DNA from: Aquimarina sp. BL5
GTDB taxonomy: Bacteria > Bacteroidota > Bacteroidia > Flavobacteriales > Flavobacteriaceae
NCBI RefSeq assembly: GCF_003443675.1
Contig: NZ_CP031963.1
Coordinates: forward strand, 4,115,501 to 4,179,500
Direction: 5' to 3'
DNA length: 64,000 nt
In this document: piece after piece, positions 26,090-36,017 of the stretch
How positions within the stretch are numbered: position 1 is the first letter of the stretch
Layout of the letters: every line of letters begins with the position of its first letter
Notes under the pieces: generated by a model
Database searches by the model: none
What the model was told of the DNA's origin: nothing
Seen by the model: the letters and a program-made list of their open reading frames with translations, nothing else
Position numbers and translations under genes: made by a program

Positions 26090-27330
26090 TAAAGAAGATT
26101 TTAGTAGTAATTCTGGTAATAGTTACCAGCGTATCTTATGCTCAGGAAGGCACTTCTTCACCCTATTCTTTTTTTGGAATAGGACTGCAGAAGTTTAAAG
26201 GAACAGTAGAAAATAGGTCGATGGGGGGATTGGGTATACTTACGGATAGTATTCACTTAAATCTTCAAAACCCTGCATCTTATGGAGAATTGGCATTAAC
26301 AACTTATACATTAGGTGCTAATTATAATGGATTGAATCTTGACAATGCTGCAGGAGATGATTCTTATAAAGATAATGCATCATTGGATTATCTAGCCATT
26401 GGTATTCCGGCAGGTAAATTTGGTTTTGGTTTTGGAGTTATTCCTATCAGTTCTGTTGGATATCAAACGAATTCTTTTGATGCTGATGGGTTTGAAAATC
26501 AGTTCTTTGGAACTGGTGGATTGAATAGAGTGTTCGTTGCGGCAGGGTTCAAAGTTAACGAGAATTTAAGCGTAGGTTTGGATATTAATTATAACTTTGG
26601 TAATATAGAGAACAAGTCTATTAAACGAACGGACTTTGAATTTGAAAGTAGAAGAATTGATAATTCTGATCTATCAGGTGTCAGCCTTTCTTTTGGAATT
26701 GCTTATAATAAAATGATTTCAGAAAAATTAAAGTTGACCACATCGATTGTATCGACTCCTTCATTTAATTTAAATTCTGAAAATTCTGTAGAATTAGCAA
26801 CGGTAACAATATTACCTAACGGAGCAGAAATCGTTAATAATAGGACGGAAGTAGAAACAGAAGATCAAAAATTAGACCTTCCAGCTGAGTTAAAAGTTGG
26901 AGCGGGAATTGGAGAGCCGAAAAAATGGTTTATTGGAGCTGAGTATATCTATCTTAATGCAAGTAGTTTTGAGAATAGATCTTTTGCTTCAGATAATGCA
27001 ATATTTGAGAATGCTTCAAAAGTAAAATTAGGAGGGTATTACATCCCAAAATATAATTCGCTTACTAGCTACCTTAATAGGATTGTATATAGAGGAGGAG
27101 TAAGGTATGAAGAGACAGGTTTAAACATCAATGGACAGTCTATTAATGAGTTTGGCATATCTTTTGGAGTAGGATTACCAGTCGGAAGATTATTTTCTAA
27201 TGCTAACATAGGTTTTGAGTTCGGTACAAGAGGAACAACAGACGCTGGTTTAGTAAAAGAAGAATTTTTTAATATATCATTAGGTCTATCTTTAAATGAT
27301 AGATGGTTTAGAAAAGTGAAATTTAATTAA
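26086..27330 (+). CDS. Outer-membrane beta-barrel protein, exported
   Basis: A 414-residue protein with a clear signal peptide ending near SVSYAQ. The mature part begins TSSPYSFFGIG and then shows alternating hydrophobic and polar strands with many Gly, Asn and aromatic residues, ending in an even-spaced strand with Phe near the end. This fits a FadL/OmpP1-like or PorP-like barrel, but no close family is certain. It is coupled to coaX upstream and followed by a TPR protein and lptC. A link to envelope assembly is plausible from context. Confidence 0.75.
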   Translation: MIKKILVVILVIVTSVSYAQEGTSSPYSFFGIGLQKFKGTVENRSMGGLGILTDSIHLNLQNPASYGELALTTYTLGANYNGLNLDNAAGDDSYKDNASLDYLAIGIPAGKFGFGFGVIPISSVGYQTNSFDADGFENQFFGTGGLNRVFVAAGFKVNENLSVGLDINYNFGNIENKSIKRTDFEFESRRIDNSDLSGVSLSFGIAYNKMISEKLKLTTSIVSTPSFNLNSENSVELATVTILPNGAEIVNNRTEVETEDQKLDLPAELKVGAGIGEPKKWFIGAEYIYLNASSFENRSFASDNAIFENASKVKLGGYYIPKYNSLTSYLNRIVYRGGVRYEETGLNINGQSINEFGISFGVGLPVGRLFSNANIGFEFGTRGTTDAGLVKEEFFNISLGLSLNDRWFRKVKFN

Positions 27331-27346
27331 CTACAATTATACAGCT

Positions 27347-28717
27347 ATGAATACTAGAGTTTTACATACAATAGCGGCAGGATTAGTTTTAAGCGCTACA
27401 AGTGTTAGTGCTCAGGCTACTGACTGTGCGACTACGGCTTCAATAGCCTATGAACATGCTAAAGTAAAGAATTACGAGGCAGCAGAAGAGCCTTTATGGA
27501 AAGTAAGAAAAGAATGTCCTACGCACAGTGTTGCAACTTTTCAGTTTGGAAAAAAATTGCTAGAAAGCAAATATAAAAAAGCGACTGGAGCTGAAAAAGC
27601 AACTCTTGCAAATGAATTGATTGCGCTATGGAAAGAACGTTTTCAGTATTTTCCCGCAAAAACGAAAGTAGGAGACATGCATTCTGATATAGGTCAGATT
27701 ATGTATGATAATAAGATAGGAACTGCGGATAATCAGTTTGTAGAATTTCATAAAGCATATACAGACGACAAAAACAATTTTAAGCGTCCTAAGAAACTAT
27801 ATACATATTTTTCTCTGTTAGTTGATTTGCAAGCGGCAGGTAAGAAAGAACTTCAGGATGTTTTCGATTTATACGATAATATCACAGAAAAGATTGAAGA
27901 CGAAGAGAGTAAAAAAGCAAAAACAATTGCGACGCTTTCTGAAAAAGAAGAATCAGGAGCTGCTTTAAGTTCTAAAGAAAAAAGAAACCTAAAAAATGCA
28001 GGTATAAACTTAAGAGCTTATAGTAAAGTAAAAGGTGGAATTAATCAAAAGCTAGGTGAATTAGCAGATTGTAAAAACTTAATACCTCTTTACAATGGTC
28101 AGTTCGAAGGTAAAAAGGATGATATTAATTGGTTAAAAGGTGCGGCAGGTAGAATGTCTACAAAAGAGTGTACTGATGATCCATTATTCTTTAAGCTGGT
28201 AGAAGCATTACATAAAGCAGATCCATCAGCAAAATCAGCTTACTATTTAGGAATATTAGCTCTTAAGGATAAGAAAACATCTAAAGCCTTAGAATATTTC
28301 AACCAATCGGCACAGTTAGAAACAAAAGCTAGCGATAAAGCTAAAGTGTACTTTAGAATTGGAGAAGTAGTGAAAAAACAAGGTAATTATAGTAAAGCTA
28401 GATCTTACTATAAGAAAGCATTAGCGAATAAGCCTTCGTATGGAACTGCGTATCTTAGAATAGCAGCAATGATTGCTAAAAGTGCTAATAGTTGTGGAAC
28501 TGATGTGTTTAGTAAAAGAGCAGTATATTGGTTAGCAGAGCGATATGCACGGAAAGCTGGTAAGGTAGATCCAAGTCTTAAAAAGACTGCTGCTGCAACT
28601 GCTGCTAATTATAAGGCAAAAGCGCCTTCTAAAACTGATATCTTTAATAACCCTGGAATTACTTCAGTGAAAATAGGATGTTGGATAGGTGAAACGGTAA
28701 AAGTACCGAAGCTATAA
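27347..28717 (+). CDS. Exported TPR-repeat protein
   Basis: A 456-residue protein with a signal peptide cleaved near SVSAQA. The N-terminal part has a helical repeat with Cys pairs. A Glu/Lys-rich coiled region lies at about residues 175-230. Two clear TPR units near residues 295-370 include SAYYLGILALKDKKTSKALEYF and AKVYFRIGEVVKKQGNYSKA. It is periplasmic or surface-attached and probably acts as a protein-binding scaffold. The next gene overlaps its stop by one base. Confidence 0.8.
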   Translation: MNTRVLHTIAAGLVLSATSVSAQATDCATTASIAYEHAKVKNYEAAEEPLWKVRKECPTHSVATFQFGKKLLESKYKKATGAEKATLANELIALWKERFQYFPAKTKVGDMHSDIGQIMYDNKIGTADNQFVEFHKAYTDDKNNFKRPKKLYTYFSLLVDLQAAGKKELQDVFDLYDNITEKIEDEESKKAKTIATLSEKEESGAALSSKEKRNLKNAGINLRAYSKVKGGINQKLGELADCKNLIPLYNGQFEGKKDDINWLKGAAGRMSTKECTDDPLFFKLVEALHKADPSAKSAYYLGILALKDKKTSKALEYFNQSAQLETKASDKAKVYFRIGEVVKKQGNYSKARSYYKKALANKPSYGTAYLRIAAMIAKSANSCGTDVFSKRAVYWLAERYARKAGKVDPSLKKTAAATAANYKAKAPSKTDIFNNPGITSVKIGCWIGETVKVPKL

Positions 28718-29274
28718 TGCGAAAAAAGAATTTATATATATTACTAAACTTTGTCACAGCCTTTGCTGTGACATTGTTTTTTTCATGTCAATCAAATACA
28801 TCAAATACAAATAACTACCTTGTAACAGAAGATGCTCCAATGGCCGAAGGCTACGAGCTGAATCTAAAATATACAGACTCAGGTAGACTTACTGCGATAC
28901 TTAAAACACCAAAGGTAAAAGATTATACGAATAAGAATTTTGGGTATCAAGAATTTCCGGATGGTATTATTCTGGATATCATTGATAAAGATGGTAAGAT
29001 TAGCGTAGTTAAGTCAGACTATGCGATTTATTATAAAGTAACAGGGCTTATCGATATGAGAGGAAATGTGGATATAAAGACAGCAGATAGTACGCATCTT
29101 ATAGCACGTCAACTTTACTGGGATCAGAGTATAAACTGGGTTTTTACGGATCAGCCTTACAAAAGTATTCTTCCTGATGGTACTGTTAACGAAGCAGATG
29201 GTTTTGATGCTAATCAAGATTTTACTATATTGAATTCTCGGGTCAATGAAGGAATAATGTTCATCGAGGAATAA
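28717..29274 (+). CDS. lptC: LPS export periplasmic protein LptC
   Basis: A 185-residue LptC-type protein that would pass lipopolysaccharide from the inner-membrane LptBFG complex toward LptA. The N-terminus is hydrophobic and ends in LFFSC, so it may be a lipoprotein instead of a membrane-anchored form. The beta-jellyroll is indicated by repeated strands, for example ILDIIDKDGKISVVKSDYAIYY, MRGNVDIKTADSTHLIARQLYWD and ANQDFTILN. Size and motif order fit LptC. Confidence 0.85.
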   Translation: MRKKNLYILLNFVTAFAVTLFFSCQSNTSNTNNYLVTEDAPMAEGYELNLKYTDSGRLTAILKTPKVKDYTNKNFGYQEFPDGIILDIIDKDGKISVVKSDYAIYYKVTGLIDMRGNVDIKTADSTHLIARQLYWDQSINWVFTDQPYKSILPDGTVNEADGFDANQDFTILNSRVNEGIMFIEE

Positions 29275-29280
29275 TTTTAT

Positions 29281-29478
29281 ATGATGAAAATTTTTAGATT
29301 TTTTGAACTTGCATACCTTGCGATTATGTGTTTTTTCTTATACCAGGCGTATGAGGATTGGGGTAAGGAAGATAGTAGAAGTGTTTTATACTTGTGTTTT
29401 GCAGGGGTAGCAATTTTTATGTATTTCTTTAAAAGGAATTTCCGGAAAAGATTCGATGCCAATAACAAGGATACTTAA
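29281..29478 (+). CDS. Small two-helix membrane protein
   Basis: A 65-residue protein with two predicted membrane segments, about residues 8-22 and 36-50, separated by a short charged stretch DWGKEDSR and followed by a basic tail FKRNFRKRF. No family is recognised. It is packed between lptC (6 bases) and the CNNM gene (1-base overlap), which supports it being a real gene. Confidence 0.65.
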   Translation: MMKIFRFFELAYLAIMCFFLYQAYEDWGKEDSRSVLYLCFAGVAIFMYFFKRNFRKRFDANNKDT

Positions 29479-30746
29479 TGGAACTACAAATTATCGTAAT
29501 TGTACTTTCTGTTATTCTCTCCGCGTTTTTTTCTGGAATGGAGATTGCTTACATATCTTCCAATAAGATCCATATCGAAATAGAAAAAAAACAGGATGGA
29601 TTTCTTTCGGGTATCCTGTCTCGGCTAACCAAAAAACCCTCAAAGTTTATTGCCACTATGTTGGTGGGTAATAATATTGCCTTGGTTGTCTATGGATTTT
29701 ATATGGGCGAACTCTTAATGGGTTTTATTGAAGGTTATTATCCAGATATGGTCGGAAGTGTTAATCTTTTGCTGCAAACGATCATCTCTACTTTGGTTAT
29801 ATTGCTTACTGCAGAGTTTCTTCCTAAAGTATTTTTTCAAATTTATGCAAACACATTGCTGAAGTTTTTTTCATTTCCCGCCTATGTTTTTTACGTTGTT
29901 TTTTGGCCTATTTCATTTTTTGTTATTCGGATATCCGATTTTGTGTTAAAGAAATTTCTTAAGACGGATGGAGATGAGGTTCAGTTGGCATTTACGAAAA
30001 CTGAATTAGGAGACTATATCAACGAGCAAATGGAAACGGTTGAAGAGCATGATGAGATCGATAGTGAGATTCAGATTTTTCAGAATGCACTTGATTTTTC
30101 TGATGTAAAATCTCGTGAAGTTATGATCCCGCGTACTGAGATTATTGCAATTGAAAAATCTCAGTCTTTGGAAGAAGTGAGTCAGCTTTTTATTGATACT
30201 GGTTTGTCCAAAGTACTAGTGTATAATGGTACTATTGACGATATAATAGGCTATGTACATTCCTTTGAATTGTTTAAAAAACCAAAATCAATAAGATCTA
30301 TTTTACTTCCAGTGGTTTTTGTGCCAGAAACTATGTATGTGAAAGATGTGCTTAATCTTTTGACAAAAAAACACAAAAGTATTGCTGTAGTTATTGATGA
30401 ATATGGCGGAACTAGTGGGATTATTACGGTAGAGGATATTGTAGAGGAGCTTTTCGGTGAGATTGAAGATGAACACGATTCTATTGATCTTATAGAGGAA
30501 AGATTAAAAGAAAATCATTATCGTTTTTCTGCTAGATTGGAAGTAGATTATATTAATGAAACCTATAAGTTGAATCTTCCCGAAAGTGAATATTATGAAA
30601 CGCTTGGCGGAATGATTGTTAATCACACTGAGGAAATTCCAGAACAAGGCGATATTGTAAAAATAGATACAGTAACAATCGATATTATTGAGACTTCTAA
30701 TACCAAAATCGAGATTGTAGAGCTACAGATATTATCAGAAGATTGA
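29478..30746 (+). CDS. CNNM/CBS-domain membrane protein (CorC/hemolysin-C family)
   Basis: A 422-residue protein. The CNNM/DUF21 membrane domain covers about residues 1-165 with FFSGMEIAYISSNK near the N-terminus and MLVGNNIALVVYG. A CBS pair follows, with SREVMIPRTEI and VIDEYGGTSGIITVEDIVEELFGEIEDEHD. The C-terminal CorC_HlyC domain has SARLEVDYINE and ETLGGMIV. Members are linked to magnesium or cobalt efflux. The gene overlaps the small protein by one base and ends the operon. Confidence 0.88.
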   Translation: MELQIIVIVLSVILSAFFSGMEIAYISSNKIHIEIEKKQDGFLSGILSRLTKKPSKFIATMLVGNNIALVVYGFYMGELLMGFIEGYYPDMVGSVNLLLQTIISTLVILLTAEFLPKVFFQIYANTLLKFFSFPAYVFYVVFWPISFFVIRISDFVLKKFLKTDGDEVQLAFTKTELGDYINEQMETVEEHDEIDSEIQIFQNALDFSDVKSREVMIPRTEIIAIEKSQSLEEVSQLFIDTGLSKVLVYNGTIDDIIGYVHSFELFKKPKSIRSILLPVVFVPETMYVKDVLNLLTKKHKSIAVVIDEYGGTSGIITVEDIVEELFGEIEDEHDSIDLIEERLKENHYRFSARLEVDYINETYKLNLPESEYYETLGGMIVNHTEEIPEQGDIVKIDTVTIDIIETSNTKIEIVELQILSED

Positions 30747-30976
30747 TATTTATGTTTGTGGATTGTTTTTAGAGTATAGGTTAAAATTATTGTTTGGTAT
30801 AACCGGTTATTTCTGGAAAAATATCACGTATTAGACTAATTAATTTTAAATCTTGTATTGTGTTTTGAATCAGCAAGATAGTGGTTTTTGTATGGTCGAA
30901 ATTTCAATGAATTTAGACTTCTGAATATCTTCAAAAATAAAAAGCAAAAAAAGTTGTAAAGACTTTCTGTCTTTAA

Positions 30977-31007
30977 TTGGTAATATTCTAATAAAATGGT
31001 ATTTTCG
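30977..31007 (+). promoter_or_regulatory. Promoter of the PpiD-like gene
   Basis: TTG at 30977-30979 and TATTTTCG at 31000-31007 resemble the -33 and -7 elements, with a 20-base spacer that matches Bacteroidota promoters; the -7 box deviates from TAnnTTTG at one base. It lies 31 bases before the gene. The remainder of the 291-base gap from 30747 holds nothing I can name. Confidence 0.55.
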
Positions 31008-31037
31008 CCCACTATATTTCAATAAATTAAACTTATA

Positions 31038-33113
31038 ATGGCAGTTTTAAATAAAATCAGACAACGATCCGTTTTCTTAATTGTGATTATCGCATTAGCG
31101 CTTTTCTCATTTGTATTGGCGGATTTGATTCGAAATGGAGGAGCGATTTCTCAAAAAGCAGCAAACACAATTGCTACGATAAATGGGAAAGAAATCGATA
31201 GAACTGATTTTGCAAAAAAAGTTGAAGCAGCATCTAGAAATTTTGGACCCAATGGATCTAATATTCAGACTGTAAACTATGTTTGGAATCAGGAAGTTAG
31301 ACAAATAGTTTTTGACGGACAGTTTGAAGAGCTTGGAATTAGAGCCGGTGCTGATGAAGTAAATAACTTATTAAGAGAGGGATTGGCTAATAATCCAACT
31401 TTCCAGAATGAAGCAGGTGTATTTGACAATGCAAAAATGCAAGAATATGTAGCTAGTATTAAGTCAAACCCTGTTGCTTATCAGCAATGGACAGATTACA
31501 AAATTTCTTTAGGTAAAGGAGCTTTAGAGCAAACATACCTTAATATGATTAAAGCAGGAGTAGGTGTTACACTTAAAGAAGGTGAGTTAGCATATAAAAT
31601 GGAAAATGATGTAGTTGATATCAAGTATGTTCAACTTCCATTTTCTTCTATTGAAGATGCTGATGTAAATGTATCAGATGCAGAAATCCAGGCATATGTG
31701 GACAAACATCCGGAGTTGTATAAAGCAGAGGCTTCAAGAAATATGAGATATGTGTTCTTTAAAGAAGAGCCAAGCCAAGAAGATGAAGACGCATTAACGG
31801 CAGATGTTGCTAAAGTTATTCCAGAGTTCAAAACTGCTGAAAATATTGAAGAATTTATAAATGTAGATCAAAGTTCTGCCTTAAAATACGATGATCGTTT
31901 TGTGTTTAAAAAAGATTTACCAACAACTGTAGCGGATACATTATATAATGTACCAGTAGGTGAGGTGTTTGGACCTTATAAAGATGGGAAATTCATAAAA
32001 ATATCTAAGGTTGTTGCTCAGACACAATTACACGATTCTTTAAAAGCAAGTCATATTCTTGTTTCTTGGAAAGGACTAGGTACAGCAGGCGACACAGAAC
32101 GTACAAAAGAAGAGGCTAAAACACTTGCAGATAGTATACTGACTGTTGTTAAGTCTGATAAAACACAATTTTTAACACTGGCTAAAGATTTTTCTGCTGA
32201 TACTTCTAATAAAGATAAAGGTGGGGATTTAGGTTATTTCTCTCCAGGAAGAATGGTGCCTGCGTTTAATGATTATATCGTTGATAATAATGTTGGTGAT
32301 ATGGGAGTTGTAGAAACTGCTTTTGGATATCACGTAATTACTATCGAGGACAAGAAAAATGAGCAGAAGGCTATAAAAGTAGCTACCGTGGCTCAAGAAA
32401 TTGAAGCTAGTGAGAAGACAATAAATACTATTTTCACGGAAACTACCAAATTTCAGATTGCTACAAAAGATGCTGATTTTGCAGAGAAAGCTAAAGAAAG
32501 TGAATATGTTGTTCGTCCGGTGAATAAGATTAGTGAATTAGCGGAAAATATACCTGGATTAGGAACTCAGAGATCTATTGTACAATGGGCGTTTAATGAA
32601 GAGACTAAGATTGGAGAAGTAAAACGTTTTGATGTAACTGATGGATATGCCGTAGTACAGCTCACTGCTAAAGCTTCTAAAGGTATACAAAAAGTAGAAG
32701 ATGCTAAGGCTTCTGTAAAACCAATTCTAATTAAAGAGAAAAAAGCAGAAATGCTTAAAAAGAAAATTGCTGGAAGTGCGTTAGCTGATATTGCTAAAAA
32801 TCAATCTCAAACAGTGAAAACAGCATCAGCTTTAAATATGAAGACACCTACTATAAGTGGTGCTGGAACAGAACCGAAAGTGGTTGGAGCAGCATTTGCT
32901 TTAGAAACTGGCGGAGTTTCTGAGCCAATTGTAGGTAATAATGGAGTGTATGTAGTAGAAGTTACTAAGAAGACACCAGGAAGTGGATTGGATACGTATA
33001 TGAGTTATGCAGCTCAGGAGTCTAAGACACAAGCTAATGCAGTTAATACTAGAGTGTTCAAAGCACTTAAGGAAGCTGCAGAAATAGAAGATAAAAGAGC
33101 TAATTTCTACTAG
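31038..33113 (+). CDS. PpiD-like peptidyl-prolyl isomerase/periplasmic chaperone
   Basis: A 691-residue protein anchored by one N-terminal membrane helix, residues about 13-31. A SurA_N-like chaperone domain follows. A parvulin domain lies around residues 335-440, with LKASHILVSWKG, GGDLGYFSPGRMVPAFNDYI and VVETAFGYHVITI. A second degenerate isomerase-like region occupies the C-terminal third. This order fits PpiD, which assists folding of exported and outer-membrane proteins at the inner membrane. Confidence 0.9.
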   Translation: MAVLNKIRQRSVFLIVIIALALFSFVLADLIRNGGAISQKAANTIATINGKEIDRTDFAKKVEAASRNFGPNGSNIQTVNYVWNQEVRQIVFDGQFEELGIRAGADEVNNLLREGLANNPTFQNEAGVFDNAKMQEYVASIKSNPVAYQQWTDYKISLGKGALEQTYLNMIKAGVGVTLKEGELAYKMENDVVDIKYVQLPFSSIEDADVNVSDAEIQAYVDKHPELYKAEASRNMRYVFFKEEPSQEDEDALTADVAKVIPEFKTAENIEEFINVDQSSALKYDDRFVFKKDLPTTVADTLYNVPVGEVFGPYKDGKFIKISKVVAQTQLHDSLKASHILVSWKGLGTAGDTERTKEEAKTLADSILTVVKSDKTQFLTLAKDFSADTSNKDKGGDLGYFSPGRMVPAFNDYIVDNNVGDMGVVETAFGYHVITIEDKKNEQKAIKVATVAQEIEASEKTINTIFTETTKFQIATKDADFAEKAKESEYVVRPVNKISELAENIPGLGTQRSIVQWAFNEETKIGEVKRFDVTDGYAVVQLTAKASKGIQKVEDAKASVKPILIKEKKAEMLKKKIAGSALADIAKNQSQTVKTASALNMKTPTISGAGTEPKVVGAAFALETGGVSEPIVGNNGVYVVEVTKKTPGSGLDTYMSYAAQESKTQANAVNTRVFKALKEAAEIEDKRANFY

Positions 33114-33137
33114 AAAACTAGTTTTCCAAAATATAAA

Positions 33138-33173
33138 AAGACCTGAAGAGCATACGTTCTTCAGGTCTTCTTT
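33138..33173. terminator. Bidirectional terminator between ppiD-like gene and galE
   Basis: AAGACCTGAAGA and TCTTCAGGTCTT form a 10-12 bp stem with a short loop, followed by TTCTTT on the plus strand and preceded by an A-rich stretch that gives a T run on the minus strand. The two genes converge on it. Confidence 0.85.
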
Positions 33174-33198
33174 ATTGTAATCGTTATAATATGATGTT

Positions 33199-34221
33199 CT
33201 AGTTCTTTTCTCTCACCTTTTGCTCCCATTTCCAAGCAGAAGATAGTGCTTCATCCAAAGTGCTTTTAGCTTTCCATTCAAGTTCTTTATTAGCTTTGTC
33301 TGTATTGGCATAGGCCGAGATAACATCCCCTTCTCTTCTGTCTACAATTTTATAATTCAATTTTTGCTGAGATACTTTTTCAAAAGAATGTATAACTTCT
33401 AATACAGAACTACCAGTTCCCGTGCCTACGTTAAATACTTCATAGTTAGCTGTATTATTTTTATTTAGAAGACGCTGTAGGGCAATCACATGAGCCTTGG
33501 CAAGATCAACCACGTGTATGTAATCTCTAATACACGTTCCATCTTCTGTTGGATAGTCATTCCCAAAAACAGAGAGTTGTTCTCTAAGTCCAATTCCTGT
33601 CTGCGTAATAAACGGAACTAAATTCTGAGGAACTCCAATAGGTAGTTCACCAATTTCTGTAGAAGGGTGTGCGCCAATAGGATTAAAATAACGCAATGCA
33701 ATTGCATTCAGATTTGGTTTTACTTTGCAAATATCTTTTATGATTTCTTCACCAATTTGTTTTGTATTTCCATAAGGAGATTCTGCAATTTTTACAGGGG
33801 CATTTTCGGTAATAGGTAATTCATCAGCTTGACCATATACAGTACAAGAAGAACTGAATATAAAACTGGTTTCATCTTTTTTCTGTAGCTCCTGAAGAAT
33901 ATAGACCAGTACGCCGATATTATTCTCATAATATAATAAAGGGTTTTCTACACTTTCACCAACAGCTTTAGACGCTGCAAAATGAATAACACCTTCTATA
34001 TCTGTATGACGTTTAAAAAAATCCTGAACCTTATCTTTTTCTCTAAGATCGAAGTTTTCAAAAATTGGCAGCTTTCCTGTAATTGCCTTAATTCCTTTTA
34101 GAACATCAGTAGAAGAGTTAGAACAGTTATCGATAATAACGACATCATATCCTTCGGTCTGTAATTCTACTACTGTATGTGATCCGATAAATCCCAATCC
34201 ACCGGTAACTAATATTTTCAT
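33199..34221 (-). CDS. galE: UDP-glucose 4-epimerase GalE
   Basis: GalE interconverts UDP-galactose and UDP-glucose with bound NAD, closing the Leloir pathway. I start at ATG 34221, giving MKILVTGGLGFIGSHT and 340 residues, the normal length; an in-frame ATG at 34236 adds five residues and is less typical. Other motifs are the FAASKAVGES segment, FSSSCTVYG, SPYGNTK containing the catalytic YxxxK, RYFNPIGAHPS and RDYIHVVDLAKAH. It is the last gene of the minus-strand galactose/glycerol locus. Confidence 0.95.
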   Translation of the reverse strand: MKILVTGGLGFIGSHTVVELQTEGYDVVIIDNCSNSSTDVLKGIKAITGKLPIFENFDLREKDKVQDFFKRHTDIEGVIHFAASKAVGESVENPLLYYENNIGVLVYILQELQKKDETSFIFSSSCTVYGQADELPITENAPVKIAESPYGNTKQIGEEIIKDICKVKPNLNAIALRYFNPIGAHPSTEIGELPIGVPQNLVPFITQTGIGLREQLSVFGNDYPTEDGTCIRDYIHVVDLAKAHVIALQRLLNKNNTANYEVFNVGTGTGSSVLEVIHSFEKVSQQKLNYKIVDRREGDVISAYANTDKANKELEWKAKSTLDEALSSAWKWEQKVREKN

Positions 34222-34317
34222 TCTTTTTGTTTTCAAGAGTTTTATTGTAATAGAATGTAAAGTTAATACAATACTGGTTATAACGAAAAATAGATTTGGA
34301 TTTAGTTTTAATAGTTA

Positions 34318-35964
34318 TCAGAAAATCAAGTAAGTACTAATGACTAAGACTGTAATAATAGCGCCAACTATGAAAGCATATTTCCAAGGTGTTGTATCTA
34401 TTACGTCTGTTGTAGTAGGTGTATAGATATCTGTTTTTGGTTTAAGCATCCCAATAATAATCATAATGGTTACATTAATTACAAATAAAATCCCCATAAT
34501 GTGCAAAAAATGTGGATATGCTTGAGCTTTGATGATAGCTAATTGATCCGGATCTGTAATGCCATTAGAAGCTGCTTCAGATAATGCTTCATTTGTAAAA
34601 TGAGGTCCTATGATAAGTAAGCTTACAAGATACATAAGAACTCCAGCAATTAATACTACTTTAGCTCCAAGAGCAGGAACCTTTTTTGTAAGTATCCCAA
34701 CGATAACTACTGCTAAAATAGGAACACTTAAGCTTCCTAGTGCCTGCTGAATATAGGAAAATAATCCTTCCGGAGCATTAGCAATGAATGGTGCGATTGT
34801 CATAGAAATCAGGGCAACGATAAGTCCAAATAATTTTCCCGCTTTTACCGTTTGAAGATCGCTCGCATCAGGTTTAAAGAATTTTTTATAGAGATCGAAT
34901 CCGAAAAGTGTCGCACTACTATTCAATAAACTATTAAACGAACTTAAAACAGCACCAAAAAGAACAGCTGCAAAAAAACCAAGTAATGCAGGAGGGAGTA
35001 CTTTACGAACAAGCTCTGGATATGCTTGATCTGCAGAATCTAGGTTTCCGTTAAATACATTCCAAGCTATAATACCCGGTAGTACAACTATTATAGGGAT
35101 AAGGAATTTTACAAAGGCAGCAAGCATCATTCCTTTTTGCCCTTCTTTTAAACTTTTTGCACCAAAAACGCGCTGTAAAATAGATTGATTAGTTCCCCAA
35201 TAGTACATCTGCGCTATCATCATTCCTGTAAAGATCGTTCCTACGGGAATAGATGAAGTAACTCCTCCGGTAACATTAAACTTATCTTGATTTTCTGTCC
35301 ATAGGGTATTGATACCATCCATCATATTTCCATCACCAACTAACTTTAATCCAAAGTAAGGAATTAACAGTCCTCCTATTAATAATCCGATAGCGTTTAT
35401 AAGATCTGATACTGCAACCGCTTTTAATCCTCCGAAAATAGCATATATGACCCCTATAAGTCCGATGCTCCATACACAAAGCCAAATAGTAGAAGATTTA
35501 GACCAGCCTAATAATACTGGTAGGTCAAACATTGTACTAAAGGCTAGTGAACCAGAATAGAGAATTGTAGGTAGTAGCACGATACTAAACGCTACCAGAA
35601 ATAAAACAGATAATATTGCTTTTGTATTTTCGTCAAAACGTTTTTCTATAAACTCCGGAATTGTAGTAATACCACCTTTCATGTATTTCGGAAGTAGCCA
35701 AATAGCTGTTAGTACCATAGCAATAGCAGCTAATGTCTCCCATGCCATCACTAAGACTCCTTCTGTAAAAGCCTGCCCATTAAGTCCCACAATCTGTTCT
35801 GCTGATAAGTTTGTAAGTAATAATGAACCTGCAATGGTTATGGCGCCAAGACTCCTACCTCCTAGATAGTAACCGTCAGCTGATTTTTCGTCAGTGCTCC
35901 TGGTTTTCCACCAAGCATATATTGCTACAAGTAATGTAAATCCAATAAAAGAAAATATTCCCAT
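34318..35964 (-). CDS. Sodium/solute symporter (SSS), probable sugar transporter
   Basis: A 548-residue protein with about 14 hydrophobic segments. It resembles the sodium/galactose and sodium/glucose branch of the SSS family: YYLGGRSLGAITIAGSLLLTNLSAEQIVGLNGQ near the N-terminus, WWK before it, GGITTIPEFIEKRF, GGLKAVAVSDLINAIGLL and YYWGTNQSILQRVFGAK. The last two blocks are typical of sugar-transporting members. The natural substrate cannot be read directly; neighbours point to galactose or a galactosyl-glycerol. Confidence 0.88.
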   Translation of the reverse strand: MGIFSFIGFTLLVAIYAWWKTRSTDEKSADGYYLGGRSLGAITIAGSLLLTNLSAEQIVGLNGQAFTEGVLVMAWETLAAIAMVLTAIWLLPKYMKGGITTIPEFIEKRFDENTKAILSVLFLVAFSIVLLPTILYSGSLAFSTMFDLPVLLGWSKSSTIWLCVWSIGLIGVIYAIFGGLKAVAVSDLINAIGLLIGGLLIPYFGLKLVGDGNMMDGINTLWTENQDKFNVTGGVTSSIPVGTIFTGMMIAQMYYWGTNQSILQRVFGAKSLKEGQKGMMLAAFVKFLIPIIVVLPGIIAWNVFNGNLDSADQAYPELVRKVLPPALLGFFAAVLFGAVLSSFNSLLNSSATLFGFDLYKKFFKPDASDLQTVKAGKLFGLIVALISMTIAPFIANAPEGLFSYIQQALGSLSVPILAVVIVGILTKKVPALGAKVVLIAGVLMYLVSLLIIGPHFTNEALSEAASNGITDPDQLAIIKAQAYPHFLHIMGILFVINVTIMIIIGMLKPKTDIYTPTTTDVIDTTPWKYAFIVGAIITVLVISTYLIF

Positions 35965-36017
35965 TTGTGTTATATGTTAAATGAATTTAGAAAATCTAGT
36001 GATTTACTGTTTTAATT